In this document: in pieces, positions 43,564-53,669 of the stretch | How positions within the stretch are numbered: the first letter of the stretch is position 1 | Layout of the letters: every line of letters begins with the position of its first letter | From: CALGYY01 sp963678485 | GTDB taxonomy: Bacteria; Bacteroidota; Bacteroidia; Bacteroidales; CAIWKO01 | Direction of reading: 5' to 3' | Assembly: GCA_963678485.1 (NCBI GenBank) | Contig: OY782882.1 | Coordinates: 1,178,001-1,242,000, forward strand | DNA length: 64,000 nucleotides | Position numbers and translations under genes: made by a program | The notes under the pieces: model-generated | The model's database searches: none | Seen by the model: only the letters and a program-made list of their open reading frames with translations | Told to the model about the DNA's origin: nothing

Positions 43564-45930
43564 TTAGAATTTCCGATCGAAATTCGGAACCGAGTTATCG
43601 TTATTGTATTTCCCACAATCCAATTCGATGGATAAGTCACCATGCGGAACATCAAAGCGATCCTTTTGAGTAATCTTTAGTGAAGGATCTGCATAGACTT
43701 TTTGCATGTATAATGCCCAGATAGGAAGTGACATATTTGCACCTTGTCCTAAAGCCGTACTGCGGAAGTGAACACTACGATCTTCGCAGCCAACCCAGAT
43801 ACCGGTCACCAAATTTGGAACAACACCCATGAACCATCCATCGGAGTTATTATCTGTAGTACCTGTTTTACCTGCAATTTGACCAGTGAGACGATACTTT
43901 CCGCGCAAGCGTGAACCCGTTCCACTTTCAACCACACCTTGCATAAGGCTGAGCATGATATATGCAGTTTCCTCACTCATGGCTTCATTGCGACGGGGGA
44001 CAAATTTTGCCAGCACATTTCCATGCTTGTCTTCGATACGTGTAATAAAAATTGGTTCAGTATAAACGCCTTTATTACCATAGGCGCCAAAAGCACCAAC
44101 CATCTCATACAGGCTGATATCAGGGGTTCCAAGGCAGATAGCGTACACTTCAGGAATATCGCTCTTTATACCCAGCTTGCGAGCCATTTTTACAACGGCA
44201 CCCGGAGTATAACGTTTGATAAGGAATGCAGAGATCCAGTTAATGGAATTAGCAAGCGCTTCCTTAAGCGTGACCATCTCTCCTTCCTTATAATCTCCTG
44301 AGTTCTTAGGCTCCCATTTCTGTCCATATGGAAGATCGAAGACTACCGGCACATTCGGAACTTTAGAGCAGGGAGAGAACTCTCCTTCCTGCATTGCCAC
44401 TGTATATACAAAAGGTTTGAATGTTGAACCTACCTGACGGCGGGCAATCTTTACGTGATCATACATGAAATACCTATAATCGATTCCACCCACATAGGCG
44501 CGCACATAGCCAGTTTCAGGTTCCATCGACATAAGGCCGGCAAGCAGAAACCACTTATGATATTTAACAGAATCGTACGGACTCATCACGGTATCGATCT
44601 CTCCTCTCCATGAGAATATCTTCATAGGCACGGGAGTCCGCATTACTTTTTCAATAACACTTTCAGGTACATTTTCCTTTTTCAAATTGTGATAGCGTAC
44701 CGAGCGTTTGAAGCCGGCAACAATCATTTCATCAATCTTTTCTTCGGATAAAGTATAGTCAAATGGAGCCTTTTTTACACCTTTCCAATGCTTAAAAAAT
44801 TCATCTTGCAATTCTTTGGACAAATGCTCGGTTACTGCTTCCTCAGCGTATTTCTGCATTTTTGAATTGATGGTAGTATATATTCTCAGGCCATCTTTGT
44901 AGAGATTATAGGGTGTTCCATCAGCCTTCAGATTTTTATTACACCAACCAAACGCAGGATTATTATTCCATTCGTCAATATCTGATTTATAACGGGCGAG
45001 ATCATCATATTCAGCCTCCTTCGGTTCTTCAGCAGTAAGCATCATTCGCAGATATTCTCTGAAATACGTAGCAATACCGGCGGTATGATCTTGTATGCGG
45101 AAGCGAGTCATATCAAGGGGTTGATCTTTAACCGCATTGAATTGCTCTTCGGTGATATACCCGTATTTTTCCATTTGCTCCAGAACGACCGTCCTGCGGG
45201 CCATTGCACGTTCTGGATTGCGTGTAGGACTAAATTTCGAAGGAGCTTTGAGCATACCAACCAGTAGTGCCGATTCCGGAATATTCAGCGAATCCGGAGT
45301 TTTGTTGAAAAAAGTACGAGCCGCAGATTTAATACCGAAGGATTGGCTTCCAAAATCGACGGTGTTCAGATACATTGCAAGAATCTCTTCCTTGGTATAG
45401 TTATGTTCCAGTTTAACCGCTGTAACCCATTCACGCAATTTTGTAGAGAACAAATTTACAAATGAGGGATCCTCTTTACGAGGAAATAAGTTCTTCGCGA
45501 GCTGCTGAGTAATGGTACTGCCACCACCAGAACTCTGATCTCCACCAATAATTGTTTTGGTGATTACCCTGAGTACGCTGCGTGCATCCACTCCCGAATG
45601 CTCTGTAAAACGGGCATCCTCAGTAGCAATAAGTGCGTCAACAATATTTTTTGACAAATCAGCAAAATGTACATTCGAGCGATTCTCTACGTAGTACTTT
45701 CCTATCATGGCCTGATCCGAAGAATAGATTTCTGTTGCCAGATTACTTTTGGGATTTTCCAATTCTTCAAAAGTGGGCATAAAGCCTAACCATCCCAGTG
45801 ATACTGCGATAAACAGCAGATTGATGGCACCAAGCACAGAAAAGTAAATGATCCACAATCTTTTGATTGGCTTTCTGTATTCGTCGGGAAACAGATCGCC
45901 CCATTTGAATTTTTTCAATGCGTCTTTCAT
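43564..45930 (-). CDS. Class A penicillin-binding protein (PBP1A-like)
   Basis: 788 residues from ATG 45930, four bases after gldH. The longer open frame to 46041 overlaps gldH and lacks support. A short cytoplasmic segment and one membrane helix (about 22-45) precede a GT51 transglycosylase (ALIATEDARFTEHSGVD with the catalytic Glu, GGSTITQQLAKNLF) and a transpeptidase with GSTFKPFVY (SxxK), a SIN triad and AGKTGTTDNNSDGW (KTG). It polymerises and cross-links peptidoglycan at the inner membrane. It sits in the ricT-gldH-PBP order seen in other Bacteroidota. Confidence 0.93.
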   Translation of the reverse strand: MKDALKKFKWGDLFPDEYRKPIKRLWIIYFSVLGAINLLFIAVSLGWLGFMPTFEELENPKSNLATEIYSSDQAMIGKYYVENRSNVHFADLSKNIVDALIATEDARFTEHSGVDARSVLRVITKTIIGGDQSSGGGSTITQQLAKNLFPRKEDPSFVNLFSTKLREWVTAVKLEHNYTKEEILAMYLNTVDFGSQSFGIKSAARTFFNKTPDSLNIPESALLVGMLKAPSKFSPTRNPERAMARRTVVLEQMEKYGYITEEQFNAVKDQPLDMTRFRIQDHTAGIATYFREYLRMMLTAEEPKEAEYDDLARYKSDIDEWNNNPAFGWCNKNLKADGTPYNLYKDGLRIYTTINSKMQKYAEEAVTEHLSKELQDEFFKHWKGVKKAPFDYTLSEEKIDEMIVAGFKRSVRYHNLKKENVPESVIEKVMRTPVPMKIFSWRGEIDTVMSPYDSVKYHKWFLLAGLMSMEPETGYVRAYVGGIDYRYFMYDHVKIARRQVGSTFKPFVYTVAMQEGEFSPCSKVPNVPVVFDLPYGQKWEPKNSGDYKEGEMVTLKEALANSINWISAFLIKRYTPGAVVKMARKLGIKSDIPEVYAICLGTPDISLYEMVGAFGAYGNKGVYTEPIFITRIEDKHGNVLAKFVPRRNEAMSEETAYIMLSLMQGVVESGTGSRLRGKYRLTGQIAGKTGTTDNNSDGWFMGVVPNLVTGIWVGCEDRSVHFRSTALGQGANMSLPIWALYMQKVYADPSLKITQKDRFDVPHGDLSIELDCGKYNNDNSVPNFDRKF

Positions 45931-45934
45931 AGGG

Positions 45935-46417
45935 TTATTGTTCAGCTTTCTCGATACGGATTCCAAAATCTTCAACGCCGAGTAGTAAAGAGTCGCGCAT
46001 GGCTTGCTCAAATTCAAATGAATACAAGCCGGCCTCTTCAAATTTCATTTGCTTGCGTAATAGTATGCGGTTGTCGATGCTGTTACCACTGCGGTTTCCC
46101 AACCAGCGACCATCAACATCAGCTAAAAAACATTCAACCGTATCTACCGAGATTTTTCCGCCGGGATATAGTGTTTTCATGAATAAAAACATATTTGCAT
46201 ATGCATAATCATTCAACACACGAATATTGATATAGTAGTTATAAAGTTGTTCTTTATCTGAAATCTGCACGTTGAACTTGGCAATATCATTTGCATTCCA
46301 AGCTGCTTTGTCCATGCTTTTGTATTCTTCGAACACACGGTTGCCATCGCAGGCAAACAGCATCATCATGGAAGCGGCCATGACAACGATCATCAACAAA
46401 CGGAGAATTGGCTTCAT
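45935..46417 (-). CDS. gldH: Gliding motility lipoprotein GldH
   Basis: 160 residues. A signal peptide ends in the lipobox MLFAC. The body contains IAKFNVQISDKEQLYNYYINIRVLNDYAYANMFLFMKTLYPGG and a C-terminal MRDSLLLGVEDFGIRIEK, the pattern of GldH. GldH is needed for gliding in flavobacteria but is widespread in non-gliders, so it is no proof of motility. It lies one base after ricT and four bases before the PBP, in the conserved order. Envelope-localised. The name is secure; its function is not. Confidence 0.85.
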   Translation of the reverse strand: MKPILRLLMIVVMAASMMMLFACDGNRVFEEYKSMDKAAWNANDIAKFNVQISDKEQLYNYYINIRVLNDYAYANMFLFMKTLYPGGKISVDTVECFLADVDGRWLGNRSGNSIDNRILLRKQMKFEEAGLYSFEFEQAMRDSLLLGVEDFGIRIEKAEQ

Positions 46418-46418
46418 G

Positions 46419-47516
46419 TCAGAAATTATGATCGAAACGGTTCAAATCGTCTTCTTCATTTGCAAAATCAACTTTCTTTTCTTTGGTTTCTGCAAAGTCC
46501 TCAAGCTTTTCCGGAATAATATTCTTTTTATTATCAGCAATAATCGAAATTACCTTATCGACCGGGATTGCCATCATATTGCTGTAATCATCAACATAAG
46601 AATACCACATGACTCTGCGGAATACATCAGTTTTCTGATGACGTGCAGGTCCTTTCTTGGTTTTCAGAATTACATCATGATCGGGTAAGCCTTTCATTGC
46701 ATCAACATAGCAATCATATTCGTAGTTCAGACAGCATTTAAGTTTGCCGCATTGACCAGCGAGTTTCTGAGGATTGATAGATAATTGCTGCACTCTGGCT
46801 GATCCTGTGTTCACCGAACGAAAATCGTGCAGCCAGGTAGAGCAGCAGATTTCTCTTCCACAAGTACCGATACCACCCAGATTGCTGGCTTCCTGACGCA
46901 TTCCGATCTGCCGCATTTCTACGCGCACACCAAATTGCTCAGCGAGAATTTTTATCAACTCACGAAAATCAACACGTTCTTCGGCCGTATAATAAAATGT
47001 TGCTTTAGTGCCATCACCCTGATATTCCACATCGTTCATCTTCATTTCAAGACGAAGATCGCGCGAAATCTTTTTTGTTTTCTGAAGGACATTCTCTTCG
47101 TTGTGAACCGAAGAAAGCCACTTCTCAATATCTGAAGGACGCACACGACGGTATACTTTTTTACTTTCAGGATGATTAGGGTCTGCATTCTTGCGCTTCA
47201 TTTGAAGACGGCATGCTTCACCGACGAGGGTGATAATACCGATATCATGTCCTGGTGATGATTCAACGGCAACGATATCGCCGGTAACCACATCCATACC
47301 CTGAGGCAGGCGGAAAAAATCCTTGCGGCTATTCTTAAAGCGTACTTCTACAAAATCAAAAGCCGGCTGGCTCTTGGGCAGGTTAATATGTTCAAGCCAG
47401 TCGTAAGCGTTACGCTTACAGCAGCCATGCTTATAGACATCGTCGTTGCGTTGATGGATTTTTGGTTTTTCGCCGCATCCCCGGGTTGTAAAATCGTTTG
47501 GCTGTTGCTCTTCCAT
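46419..47516 (-). CDS. ricT: PSP1 domain protein RicT/YaaT
   Basis: 365 residues. PSP1-type motifs: VEVRFKNSRKDFFR, GDIVAVESSPGHDIGIITLVGE, FYYTAEERVDFRELIKILAEQFGVRVEMRQIGMRQEA and GGIGTCGREICCSTWL, followed by further cysteines (CGKLKCCLNYE). The cysteine-rich region in homologues (B. subtilis RicT) helps bind Fe-S clusters in a complex that affects RNase Y processing; here the role is inferred from homology. Short N-terminal cysteines (CGEKP, HGCCKR) and an acidic C-terminus are extra. It heads the ricT-gldH-PBP cluster with a TAnnTTTG box at 47539. Confidence 0.88.
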   Translation of the reverse strand: MEEQQPNDFTTRGCGEKPKIHQRNDDVYKHGCCKRNAYDWLEHINLPKSQPAFDFVEVRFKNSRKDFFRLPQGMDVVTGDIVAVESSPGHDIGIITLVGEACRLQMKRKNADPNHPESKKVYRRVRPSDIEKWLSSVHNEENVLQKTKKISRDLRLEMKMNDVEYQGDGTKATFYYTAEERVDFRELIKILAEQFGVRVEMRQIGMRQEASNLGGIGTCGREICCSTWLHDFRSVNTGSARVQQLSINPQKLAGQCGKLKCCLNYEYDCYVDAMKGLPDHDVILKTKKGPARHQKTDVFRRVMWYSYVDDYSNMMAIPVDKVISIIADNKKNIIPEKLEDFAETKEKKVDFANEEDDLNRFDHNF

Positions 47517-47538
47517 TACGCATTAGTTATATTCGATG

Positions 47539-47546
47539 CAAAGGTA
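47539..47546 (-). promoter_or_regulatory. -7 promoter box before ricT
   Basis: Minus strand TACCTTTG, 22 bases before the ricT ATG at 47516 in the 83-base gap after holB. Confidence 0.55.
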
Positions 47547-47599
47547 CATAAAAACCGTGAATAAAACACAGCTAAATAAAAGTGCAATACAACTGCAGA

Positions 47600-48754
47600 T
47601 CAGGCTTTGATTTTCATCAACTTAACAAGGGTAAGCGACAAATCCATGAATAGGATTTTGCCATTCACATTACGTTCGATGTGAAAGATCGCTTTATTGA
47701 ATTCCTCTGCCATGACGGGTGCATTGGCAGGATTGATATAAGGTGCCAGATTGGTCACAAATTTCAACTCTTCGCCCTCAAGTTTTACCAGCGATTCAAG
47801 ACGAAAATTGATTAAGAGGCAGCGGCGGATAATACGCAAACCATAGGACAATAAGGATTTCTGGCGCTCCCTTCCGATTTTAGCAATATCTTCGGTAAAC
47901 TGGGCAATACCAACAATATCCTTTTTGAAACACAGGCGCAGCCAATCCTGCAGCGTTCGAAAATGATATTCCTCTGTATCTCTTTCACCAACAAGATCAA
48001 TGGCCAGTTTCAGGTCACCATCGCTCAATAATGCCAGCTTGCGTGCTTCAGCTTCGGATAGTTGAAATTTTGCCATCAACACCTCAGCCACTTCACGTTC
48101 ACTCAGTTTGTTTATTTTTAATATCTGACTTCGTGATAAAATCGTATTAAGCATTTTATCTGTTTGTTCAGCAATTAGTATGAACAATGTCTTGTCAGGT
48201 GGCTCTTCCAGAATTTTCAATATTTTGGGAGCAGCAGCGTGGAACATTTTATCAGCATGCCAAATGATGACTATTTTATATTCAGATTCATATGACTTAT
48301 ACGCAAGTTTCTGAATCATATCATTGCAATCCTCAGCATTGATAAGACCTTGCTTATTCTCGAGTTGCATGGCTTCGTACCAACCAGCAGTATCAACGAG
48401 GAAATTATTTTTTAGCAGAAACTCCCGCCAAACATTCATAAAATCCTTACTGACGGGCTTTTTAAACTCTTTGGTAGGCGCAACTGGAAAATAAAAATGC
48501 AAATCGGGATGGGCGATTTTAGCATATTTCACGCAGGAAGGGCACACGCCACAGCTATCGCCTTTTAATGTGCCGGTTTCGAAATGTTGACGGTTGGTGC
48601 AACTGATATATTGCGCAAATGCGATGGCCAGTGCAAGTTTACCGCTGCCCGAAGGACCGGTAAACAATTGTGCGTGACTCACCCTATTATTCTTGACTGT
48701 TTGGATCAGATGGTTCTTAATCCTGGTCTGCCCGGGGATATCGCTAAACTTCAT
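47600..48754 (-). CDS. holB: DNA polymerase III delta' subunit
   Basis: 384 residues. It loads the sliding clamp as part of the clamp-loader complex. N-terminal AAA-type domain: FSDIPGQTRIKNHLIQTV, FTGPSGSGKLALAIAFAQ (modified P-loop), a zinc-type cysteine set (CGVCPSCVKYAKIAHPD), and EPPDKTLFILI-(E)QTDKMLNTILSRSQ for the sensor/SRC region. Delta' lacks ATPase activity in well-studied species, and the P-loop here is also off-consensus (GPSGSGKL). It lies 48 bases past infB, minus strand. Confident family call. Confidence 0.9.
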   Translation of the reverse strand: MKFSDIPGQTRIKNHLIQTVKNNRVSHAQLFTGPSGSGKLALAIAFAQYISCTNRQHFETGTLKGDSCGVCPSCVKYAKIAHPDLHFYFPVAPTKEFKKPVSKDFMNVWREFLLKNNFLVDTAGWYEAMQLENKQGLINAEDCNDMIQKLAYKSYESEYKIVIIWHADKMFHAAAPKILKILEEPPDKTLFILIAEQTDKMLNTILSRSQILKINKLSEREVAEVLMAKFQLSEAEARKLALLSDGDLKLAIDLVGERDTEEYHFRTLQDWLRLCFKKDIVGIAQFTEDIAKIGRERQKSLLSYGLRIIRRCLLINFRLESLVKLEGEELKFVTNLAPYINPANAPVMAEEFNKAIFHIERNVNGKILFMDLSLTLVKLMKIKA

Positions 48755-48802
48755 AACTTAAATCGCTATAAATTCGTCATGGCTCCTAACGAAGCCCTAC
48801 GC

Positions 48803-51800
48803 TTACAGTTTACGCTTGACTTCGGTTTCGGTGTAACCTTCGATGATATCACCGACTTTAATGTCGTTGAAATGCTCGATGCTCAAACCGCAATCCTGTC
48901 CAACAAATACTTCCTTCACATCATCCTTGAATCGCTTCAAGGTGCTAAGGTGACCTGTATAAACTACGATGCCATCGCGAATGATACGAACCTTGGTGTT
49001 GCGCTGAATCTTTCCATCGAGCACCATACAACCACCGATTGTTCCGACTTTCGTGATTTTAAAGATCTCACGTACCTCGACATTACAAACGATCTTCTCT
49101 TCAATCTCGGGTGATAACATACCTTCGATAGCTGACTTAAGTTCGTTGATAGCGTTATAGATAATAGAGTATAGACGAATGTCAATCTGTTCATGCTCGG
49201 CCAATTTACGTGCACTTACTGAAGGACGAACCTGGAAGCCGATGATGATGGCGTTGGATGCAGTAGCCAACAAAACATCGGATTCGGTGATAGCACCCAC
49301 TGATTTGTGGATAACATTCACCACGACTTCGTTGGTAGAAAGTTTGAGTAATGAATCGGACAAAGCCTCAACAGAACCATCCACGTCACCTTTGACAATG
49401 ATTGAAAGTTCCTTGAAATCTCCGATAGCGATACGGCGTCCAATCTCATCAAGAGTAATATGCTTTTGAGTTCTGATACCTTGTTCACGCTGTAATTGCT
49501 GACGTTTGGTGGCGATAGATTTTACCTCACGCTCATCCGTCATAACATTAAACAAATCACCAGCCTGAGGAGCACCATTCAAACCCTGCATCAACAGTGG
49601 CGTTGAAGGTCCTGCTTCTTTGATGACCTGATTACGTTCGTTGTACATAGCTTTAACGCGCCCAAAATGATATCCTGAAAGTACCATGTCGCCCACCTTC
49701 AAGGTTCCATTCTGAACCAAAAATTTGGTAACATAACCTCTGCCCTTTTCCAGCGCGGATTCCAAAACGGTTCCACTGGCAAGTCTGCTTGGATTAGCTT
49801 TCAGTTCGAGCATTTCAGCCTCGAGCAATACTTTGTCGAGCAATTGAGGAATATTGATCCCCTTTTTAGAAGATATTTCCTGACTCTGATATTTGCCACC
49901 CCAGTCTTCAACAAGAATATTTATTTTGGAAAGTTCCTCTTTAATTTTTTCAGGATCTGCACCAGGTTTGTCAATTTTATTAATTGCAAATACAATCGGC
50001 ACTTTGGCGGCCTGAGCATGGTTGATAGCCTCAATAGTCTGAGGCATCACATTGTCATCAGCGGCAATCACGATAATTGCAACGTCAGTCACTTTGGCTC
50101 CACGTGCACGCATAGCTGTAAAGGCTTCGTGACCAGGTGTATCAAGGAACGTAATGCGCTTACCATTATCGAGTGTTACCTCATAAGCACCAATATGCTG
50201 AGTGATACCGCCGGCCTCACCAGCGATAACGTTAGAACGACGAATGTAGTCAAGCAAGGAAGTTTTACCATGGTCAACGTGACCCATAACTGCAACGATT
50301 GGATGACGGTCCACAAGATCTTCGGGGTTGTCTTCATCCTCTTTAATTGCTTCGGAAACCTCAACACTAACGAATTCCACAGCAAATCCGAACTCTTCAG
50401 CAACAATAGAAAGTGTTTCAGCATCGAGACGTTGGTTGATAGAAACGAACAAACCTAAAGTCATACAGGTGGAAATAATTTCGTTCACACCAACATTCAT
50501 AAGGTTTGCAAGCTCACTGGCTGTTACAAATTCAGTAACTTTAATGGTACGTTTGCCTTCTTCCTCGCGCATTTGGTTTTCTTCCATCTGCTGCTGTACG
50601 TGTTCTCTTTTCAAACGACGGTGTTTGGAAGCTTTTGATTTTCCACCACCACCGCTAAGACGTGCAAGTGTTTCTTTGATTTGTTTTTCGATTTCGTCCT
50701 GAGAAACTTCTGCGCGGGTAATGATTTTTTTCTTTTTCAGTTTCTTCTCGCCATTTGCAGCACCAGCAGTAGCAGGCGTAGTGGTCGTTGTAGCGGCCTC
50801 TTCCACAGGACGAGCTTGTTTCTTGATACGTTTGCGTTTCTTTTTCTTGGGATATTTTTCTTCCTGAGTAAGTGTACCTTTTTTCGCAGCCTCATTAATT
50901 GAAGTAAGGTCAATCTTTCCAACAATCGTTGGCCCATCGAGTTTACGTATCTCAGTTTTAAGGAAGTTGCTTATTTCTTCAACAGGAGCTTCAACCACTG
51001 GAGGAATCACTTCTTCTACTTTTTCCTCAACAACCACCTCAGGAGTTTCCTCTTTCTTTTCTTCAACAACGGGGGTTTCGGTTTCTTTAGTGGTTTTAAT
51101 TTTCTTACTGGTCTTTTTTTCAACCAGTTTTTCGCTCTCTGGCTCTTCAACTACTTCTTTAACTTCCTCAACAACTCTTTTAGTGAGTTTCTCGCTTTTC
51201 TTACCATCTTTTTTCGGCTTGTTCTTAGCAGCGATGGCATCCAGATCGATTTTCCCGATCACTTTAACTTTGCTTTCTTCGGGAGCTTTGACCTCAACTT
51301 CAGGCTTTATTTCTTCTACGACTTCAGGCTCTTTGGTTTCGATCACTTCCTCTTTTTTGGAAGTTTTTTCGGTTTTACTTTCCGACTTTTCTTTTTTCTC
51401 AGATTTAGTCGTACTTTTCTTTTCCGGAGCTACTTCAGGCTCTTCCTTGGTTTCAGGCTGCTTTTCAGTCGTTTTGACTTTTTCAGTTTTATCCTGTCCG
51501 TGGGTTTGCGCTGTTTTAATAATGAGTTCTTTTACGTCCTCAATTTCGGGTTCCGATTCGCGCACCACTTCTTTATCCGCGGAGATGGTCTCGTGACGTA
51601 TGCCAATGCCGATCTTCTTGGATTCTTCCTTAACATTCTTCTCTGCCTGGTATTCCTGCACCAGCAGCTCATACATTTCCGGGGTTATTTTTGCGTTGGG
51701 GTTGTTTTCAACCTTGTGACCTTTCTTATTCAGAAAGTCAATCACCGTTGATGTCCCCACGTTAAATTCCCGTGCGACTTTGCTAAGCCTAATCGTTTTA

Positions 51801-51814
51801 ATGCCGTCTTCCAT
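48803..51814 (-). CDS. infB: Translation initiation factor IF-2
   Basis: 1003 residues. GTPase that brings fMet-tRNA to the 30S subunit. An IF2-N-like segment (TIRLSKVAREFNVGTSTVIDFLNKKGHKV) is followed by about 350 residues of Lys/Glu/Val/Pro-rich linker and a second IF2-N segment. The G domain has AVMGHVDHGKTSLLDYIR (G1), DTPGHEAFTAMRARGAKVTD (G3) and INKIDKPGA (G4), and C-terminal domains with GTVLESALEKGRGYV and VRIIRDGIVVYTG follow. It lies 59 bases after nusA in the rimP-nusA-infB order. The linker is highly repetitive, so antisense reading frames there are artefacts. Confidence 0.96.
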   Translation of the reverse strand: MEDGIKTIRLSKVAREFNVGTSTVIDFLNKKGHKVENNPNAKITPEMYELLVQEYQAEKNVKEESKKIGIGIRHETISADKEVVRESEPEIEDVKELIIKTAQTHGQDKTEKVKTTEKQPETKEEPEVAPEKKSTTKSEKKEKSESKTEKTSKKEEVIETKEPEVVEEIKPEVEVKAPEESKVKVIGKIDLDAIAAKNKPKKDGKKSEKLTKRVVEEVKEVVEEPESEKLVEKKTSKKIKTTKETETPVVEEKKEETPEVVVEEKVEEVIPPVVEAPVEEISNFLKTEIRKLDGPTIVGKIDLTSINEAAKKGTLTQEEKYPKKKKRKRIKKQARPVEEAATTTTTPATAGAANGEKKLKKKKIITRAEVSQDEIEKQIKETLARLSGGGGKSKASKHRRLKREHVQQQMEENQMREEEGKRTIKVTEFVTASELANLMNVGVNEIISTCMTLGLFVSINQRLDAETLSIVAEEFGFAVEFVSVEVSEAIKEDEDNPEDLVDRHPIVAVMGHVDHGKTSLLDYIRRSNVIAGEAGGITQHIGAYEVTLDNGKRITFLDTPGHEAFTAMRARGAKVTDVAIIVIAADDNVMPQTIEAINHAQAAKVPIVFAINKIDKPGADPEKIKEELSKINILVEDWGGKYQSQEISSKKGINIPQLLDKVLLEAEMLELKANPSRLASGTVLESALEKGRGYVTKFLVQNGTLKVGDMVLSGYHFGRVKAMYNERNQVIKEAGPSTPLLMQGLNGAPQAGDLFNVMTDEREVKSIATKRQQLQREQGIRTQKHITLDEIGRRIAIGDFKELSIIVKGDVDGSVEALSDSLLKLSTNEVVVNVIHKSVGAITESDVLLATASNAIIIGFQVRPSVSARKLAEHEQIDIRLYSIIYNAINELKSAIEGMLSPEIEEKIVCNVEVREIFKITKVGTIGGCMVLDGKIQRNTKVRIIRDGIVVYTGHLSTLKRFKDDVKEVFVGQDCGLSIEHFNDIKVGDIIEGYTETEVKRKL

Positions 51815-51873
51815 ATGGTCTTTTAATGCTTCGTTATCGTGCCTGGTTTTGGAATAGTATAAATGAAATAGTT

Positions 51874-53118
51874 TTATTCAAATTCTGATTTGAGGATGCG
51901 CAATACTTCCTTAATGGTTTCTTCTTCAAGGTCGGTGCGAGCAACAAGATCATCGAGTCCGAGGTCGATTACACTGCGAGCAGTATCACAACCAATAGCT
52001 TTGAACTCGTCGATAATCCACTGATCGATTTCATCGGAGAATTCCATGAGATCCACATCTTCCATTTCTCCTTCAACATCGCGGTATACATCGATTTCGT
52101 AACCGGTAAGTTTTGATGCCAGTTTAATATTGTGTCCGCCTTTACCAATGGCAAGAGAAACCTGATCGGGCTTAAGATAGACATCAGCTTTTTTAGTCTT
52201 CTCATCTAATTTGATTGACGAAATTTTAGCAGGACTCAGTGCCCTGGTCATATATAATACTGTGTTTGTAGTATAATTGATAACATCAATGTTTTCGTTA
52301 CGAAGTTCGCGAACGATACCATGGATACGGGCACCCTTCATACCTACGCAAGCACCAACAGGATCGATGCGGTCGTCGTAAGATTCAACAGCAACCTTTG
52401 CACGTTCACCGGGAATACGAACAATCTTCTTTATTGTGATGAGACCATCGTAAACTTCAGGTACTTCAGCCTCAAACAAGCGTTCCAGAAATACAGGGGA
52501 ATTACGGGAAAGGATGATGGCCGGATTGGCATTCTTCATCTCAACGCGTAAAACCACGGCGCGCATGCTATCACCCTTACGGTAAAAATCGCTGGGGATT
52601 TGCTCTGACTTAGGAAGTATAAGCTCGATGCCTTCGTCGTCCAATACAAGGATTTCCTTTTTCCATACCTGATAAACCTCGCCACTGACGATTTGTCCAA
52701 CCTTTTCAATATAGGTTTTATAGACATTATCCTTTTCGTATTCAAGTACTTTAGATATCAAATTCTGACGCATTGCTAAGATCTCGCGGCGTCCGAAGTC
52801 TTTCATTTTTACTTCTTCCGACACTTCTTCCCCAACTTCGAAATCGGGTTCAATCTTAATAGCTAAGGAATATGCAATTTCTTTATTCTCATCTTCAACG
52901 GCGCCATCTTCAACGATGATACGATTTCGCCAGACTTCGAGGTCACCGCGGTCGATATTGACAATAATATCAAAATTCTCATCCGAGCCATATTTTTTAA
53001 TGAGCATATGGCGGAATACATCCTCAAGGATGCGCATGAGGGTTTCGCGGTCGATGTTTTTGAATTCCTTAAACTCGGCAAAAGATTCGACGAGATTGAT
53101 GTTGTCCATTGTATCCAT
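51874..53118 (-). CDS. nusA: Transcription termination/antitermination factor NusA
   Basis: 414 residues, a short form. It binds RNA polymerase and RNA and modulates pausing, termination and antitermination. The N-terminal domain (ESFAEFKEFKNIDRETLMRILEDVFRHML), S1 region, and two KH domains with VGACVGMKGARIHGIVRELRNENIDVI and VSLAIGKGGHNIKLASKLTGYEIDVY are visible. The C-terminal acidic repeat is single (LEEETIKEVLRILKSEFE). Two in-frame ATGs (53118 and 53109) are close. It follows rimP by 31 bases. Confidence 0.95.
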   Translation of the reverse strand: MDTMDNINLVESFAEFKEFKNIDRETLMRILEDVFRHMLIKKYGSDENFDIIVNIDRGDLEVWRNRIIVEDGAVEDENKEIAYSLAIKIEPDFEVGEEVSEEVKMKDFGRREILAMRQNLISKVLEYEKDNVYKTYIEKVGQIVSGEVYQVWKKEILVLDDEGIELILPKSEQIPSDFYRKGDSMRAVVLRVEMKNANPAIILSRNSPVFLERLFEAEVPEVYDGLITIKKIVRIPGERAKVAVESYDDRIDPVGACVGMKGARIHGIVRELRNENIDVINYTTNTVLYMTRALSPAKISSIKLDEKTKKADVYLKPDQVSLAIGKGGHNIKLASKLTGYEIDVYRDVEGEMEDVDLMEFSDEIDQWIIDEFKAIGCDTARSVIDLGLDDLVARTDLEEETIKEVLRILKSEFE

Positions 53119-53149
53119 TACTTACGGTATTAACAGGTACGTATAATAT

Positions 53150-53608
53150 TTATTTAAATGCTAATTCTATTTTTGATTCTGTAATTTCGTTGAAAGGTAT
53201 GATTACCGTTGTTTCTTCGATCTTTTTCTTTTTGTTTGCTGGCAGTAGCAGGGTGATTGCATTGTTGTCGCAGCTAAGCAATTTTCCAATTAAGGTTTCA
53301 TCTTTAACTGTAGACACCGCCAGATTACGGCCCACATGCTTAGGATACTGTCGCTGCAATTTTAATGGTTGATCAGCACCGGATGAACTGACCTGCAATT
53401 CAAAATCTTCGGTCTCACGGTCGAGGCTACCCTCGATATGGCGACTCAGCTTAACGCAATCTTCGATAGTAACGGCGGCATCTCCATCAATAAACACCAT
53501 AATTTTATTACCTGATCTTATTTTGATCACGACTAAAAACTTATCGGTGCCTTCGAGGCCTTGTTGAATGATACTGCTTATTTGCGCTTCTGTAATCATT
53601 GTTAACAT
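53150..53608 (-). CDS. rimP: Ribosome maturation factor RimP
   Basis: 152 residues, the family length. RimP helps assemble the 30S central and head regions. N-terminal alpha/beta domain (MITEAQISSIIQQGLEGTDKFLVVIKI, VFIDGDAAVTIEDCVKLSRHIEGSLD, FELQVSSSGADQPLKLQRQYPKHVGRNL) and an SH3-like C-terminal domain are present. The start is ATG 53608 or, less likely, ATG 53599. It is the first gene of rimP-nusA-infB, 61 bases past the tRNA-Gln gene. Confidence 0.92.
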   Translation of the reverse strand: MLTMITEAQISSIIQQGLEGTDKFLVVIKIRSGNKIMVFIDGDAAVTIEDCVKLSRHIEGSLDRETEDFELQVSSSGADQPLKLQRQYPKHVGRNLAVSTVKDETLIGKLLSCDNNAITLLLPANKKKKIEETTVIIPFNEITESKIELAFK

Positions 53609-53617
53609 TTAATACAA

Positions 53618-53637
53618 GAGGGGACATTAGTCCCCTC
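53618..53637. other. 8-bp hairpin between tRNA-Gln and rimP
   Basis: GAGGGGAC and GTCCCCTC form a perfect stem with a 4-base ATTA loop. On the minus strand it follows the tRNA by 32 bases and precedes rimP by 9 bases. There is only a weak TTGTATT after it, so it may be a weak terminator or part of a shared leader. Confidence 0.45.
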
Positions 53638-53669
53638 AATTTCGTTTTCCGTATATCGCTCCCACCGGG

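Noticed and set aside
45931..46041. Longer start of the PBP gene
   Set aside because: It would overlap gldH by over 100 bases and lacks homology; ATG 45930 fits the family start.
50967..51596. 209-codon Ser/Thr-rich frame antisense to infB
   Set aside because: It is the mirror of the Lys/Glu-rich linker of IF-2 and has no support of its own.
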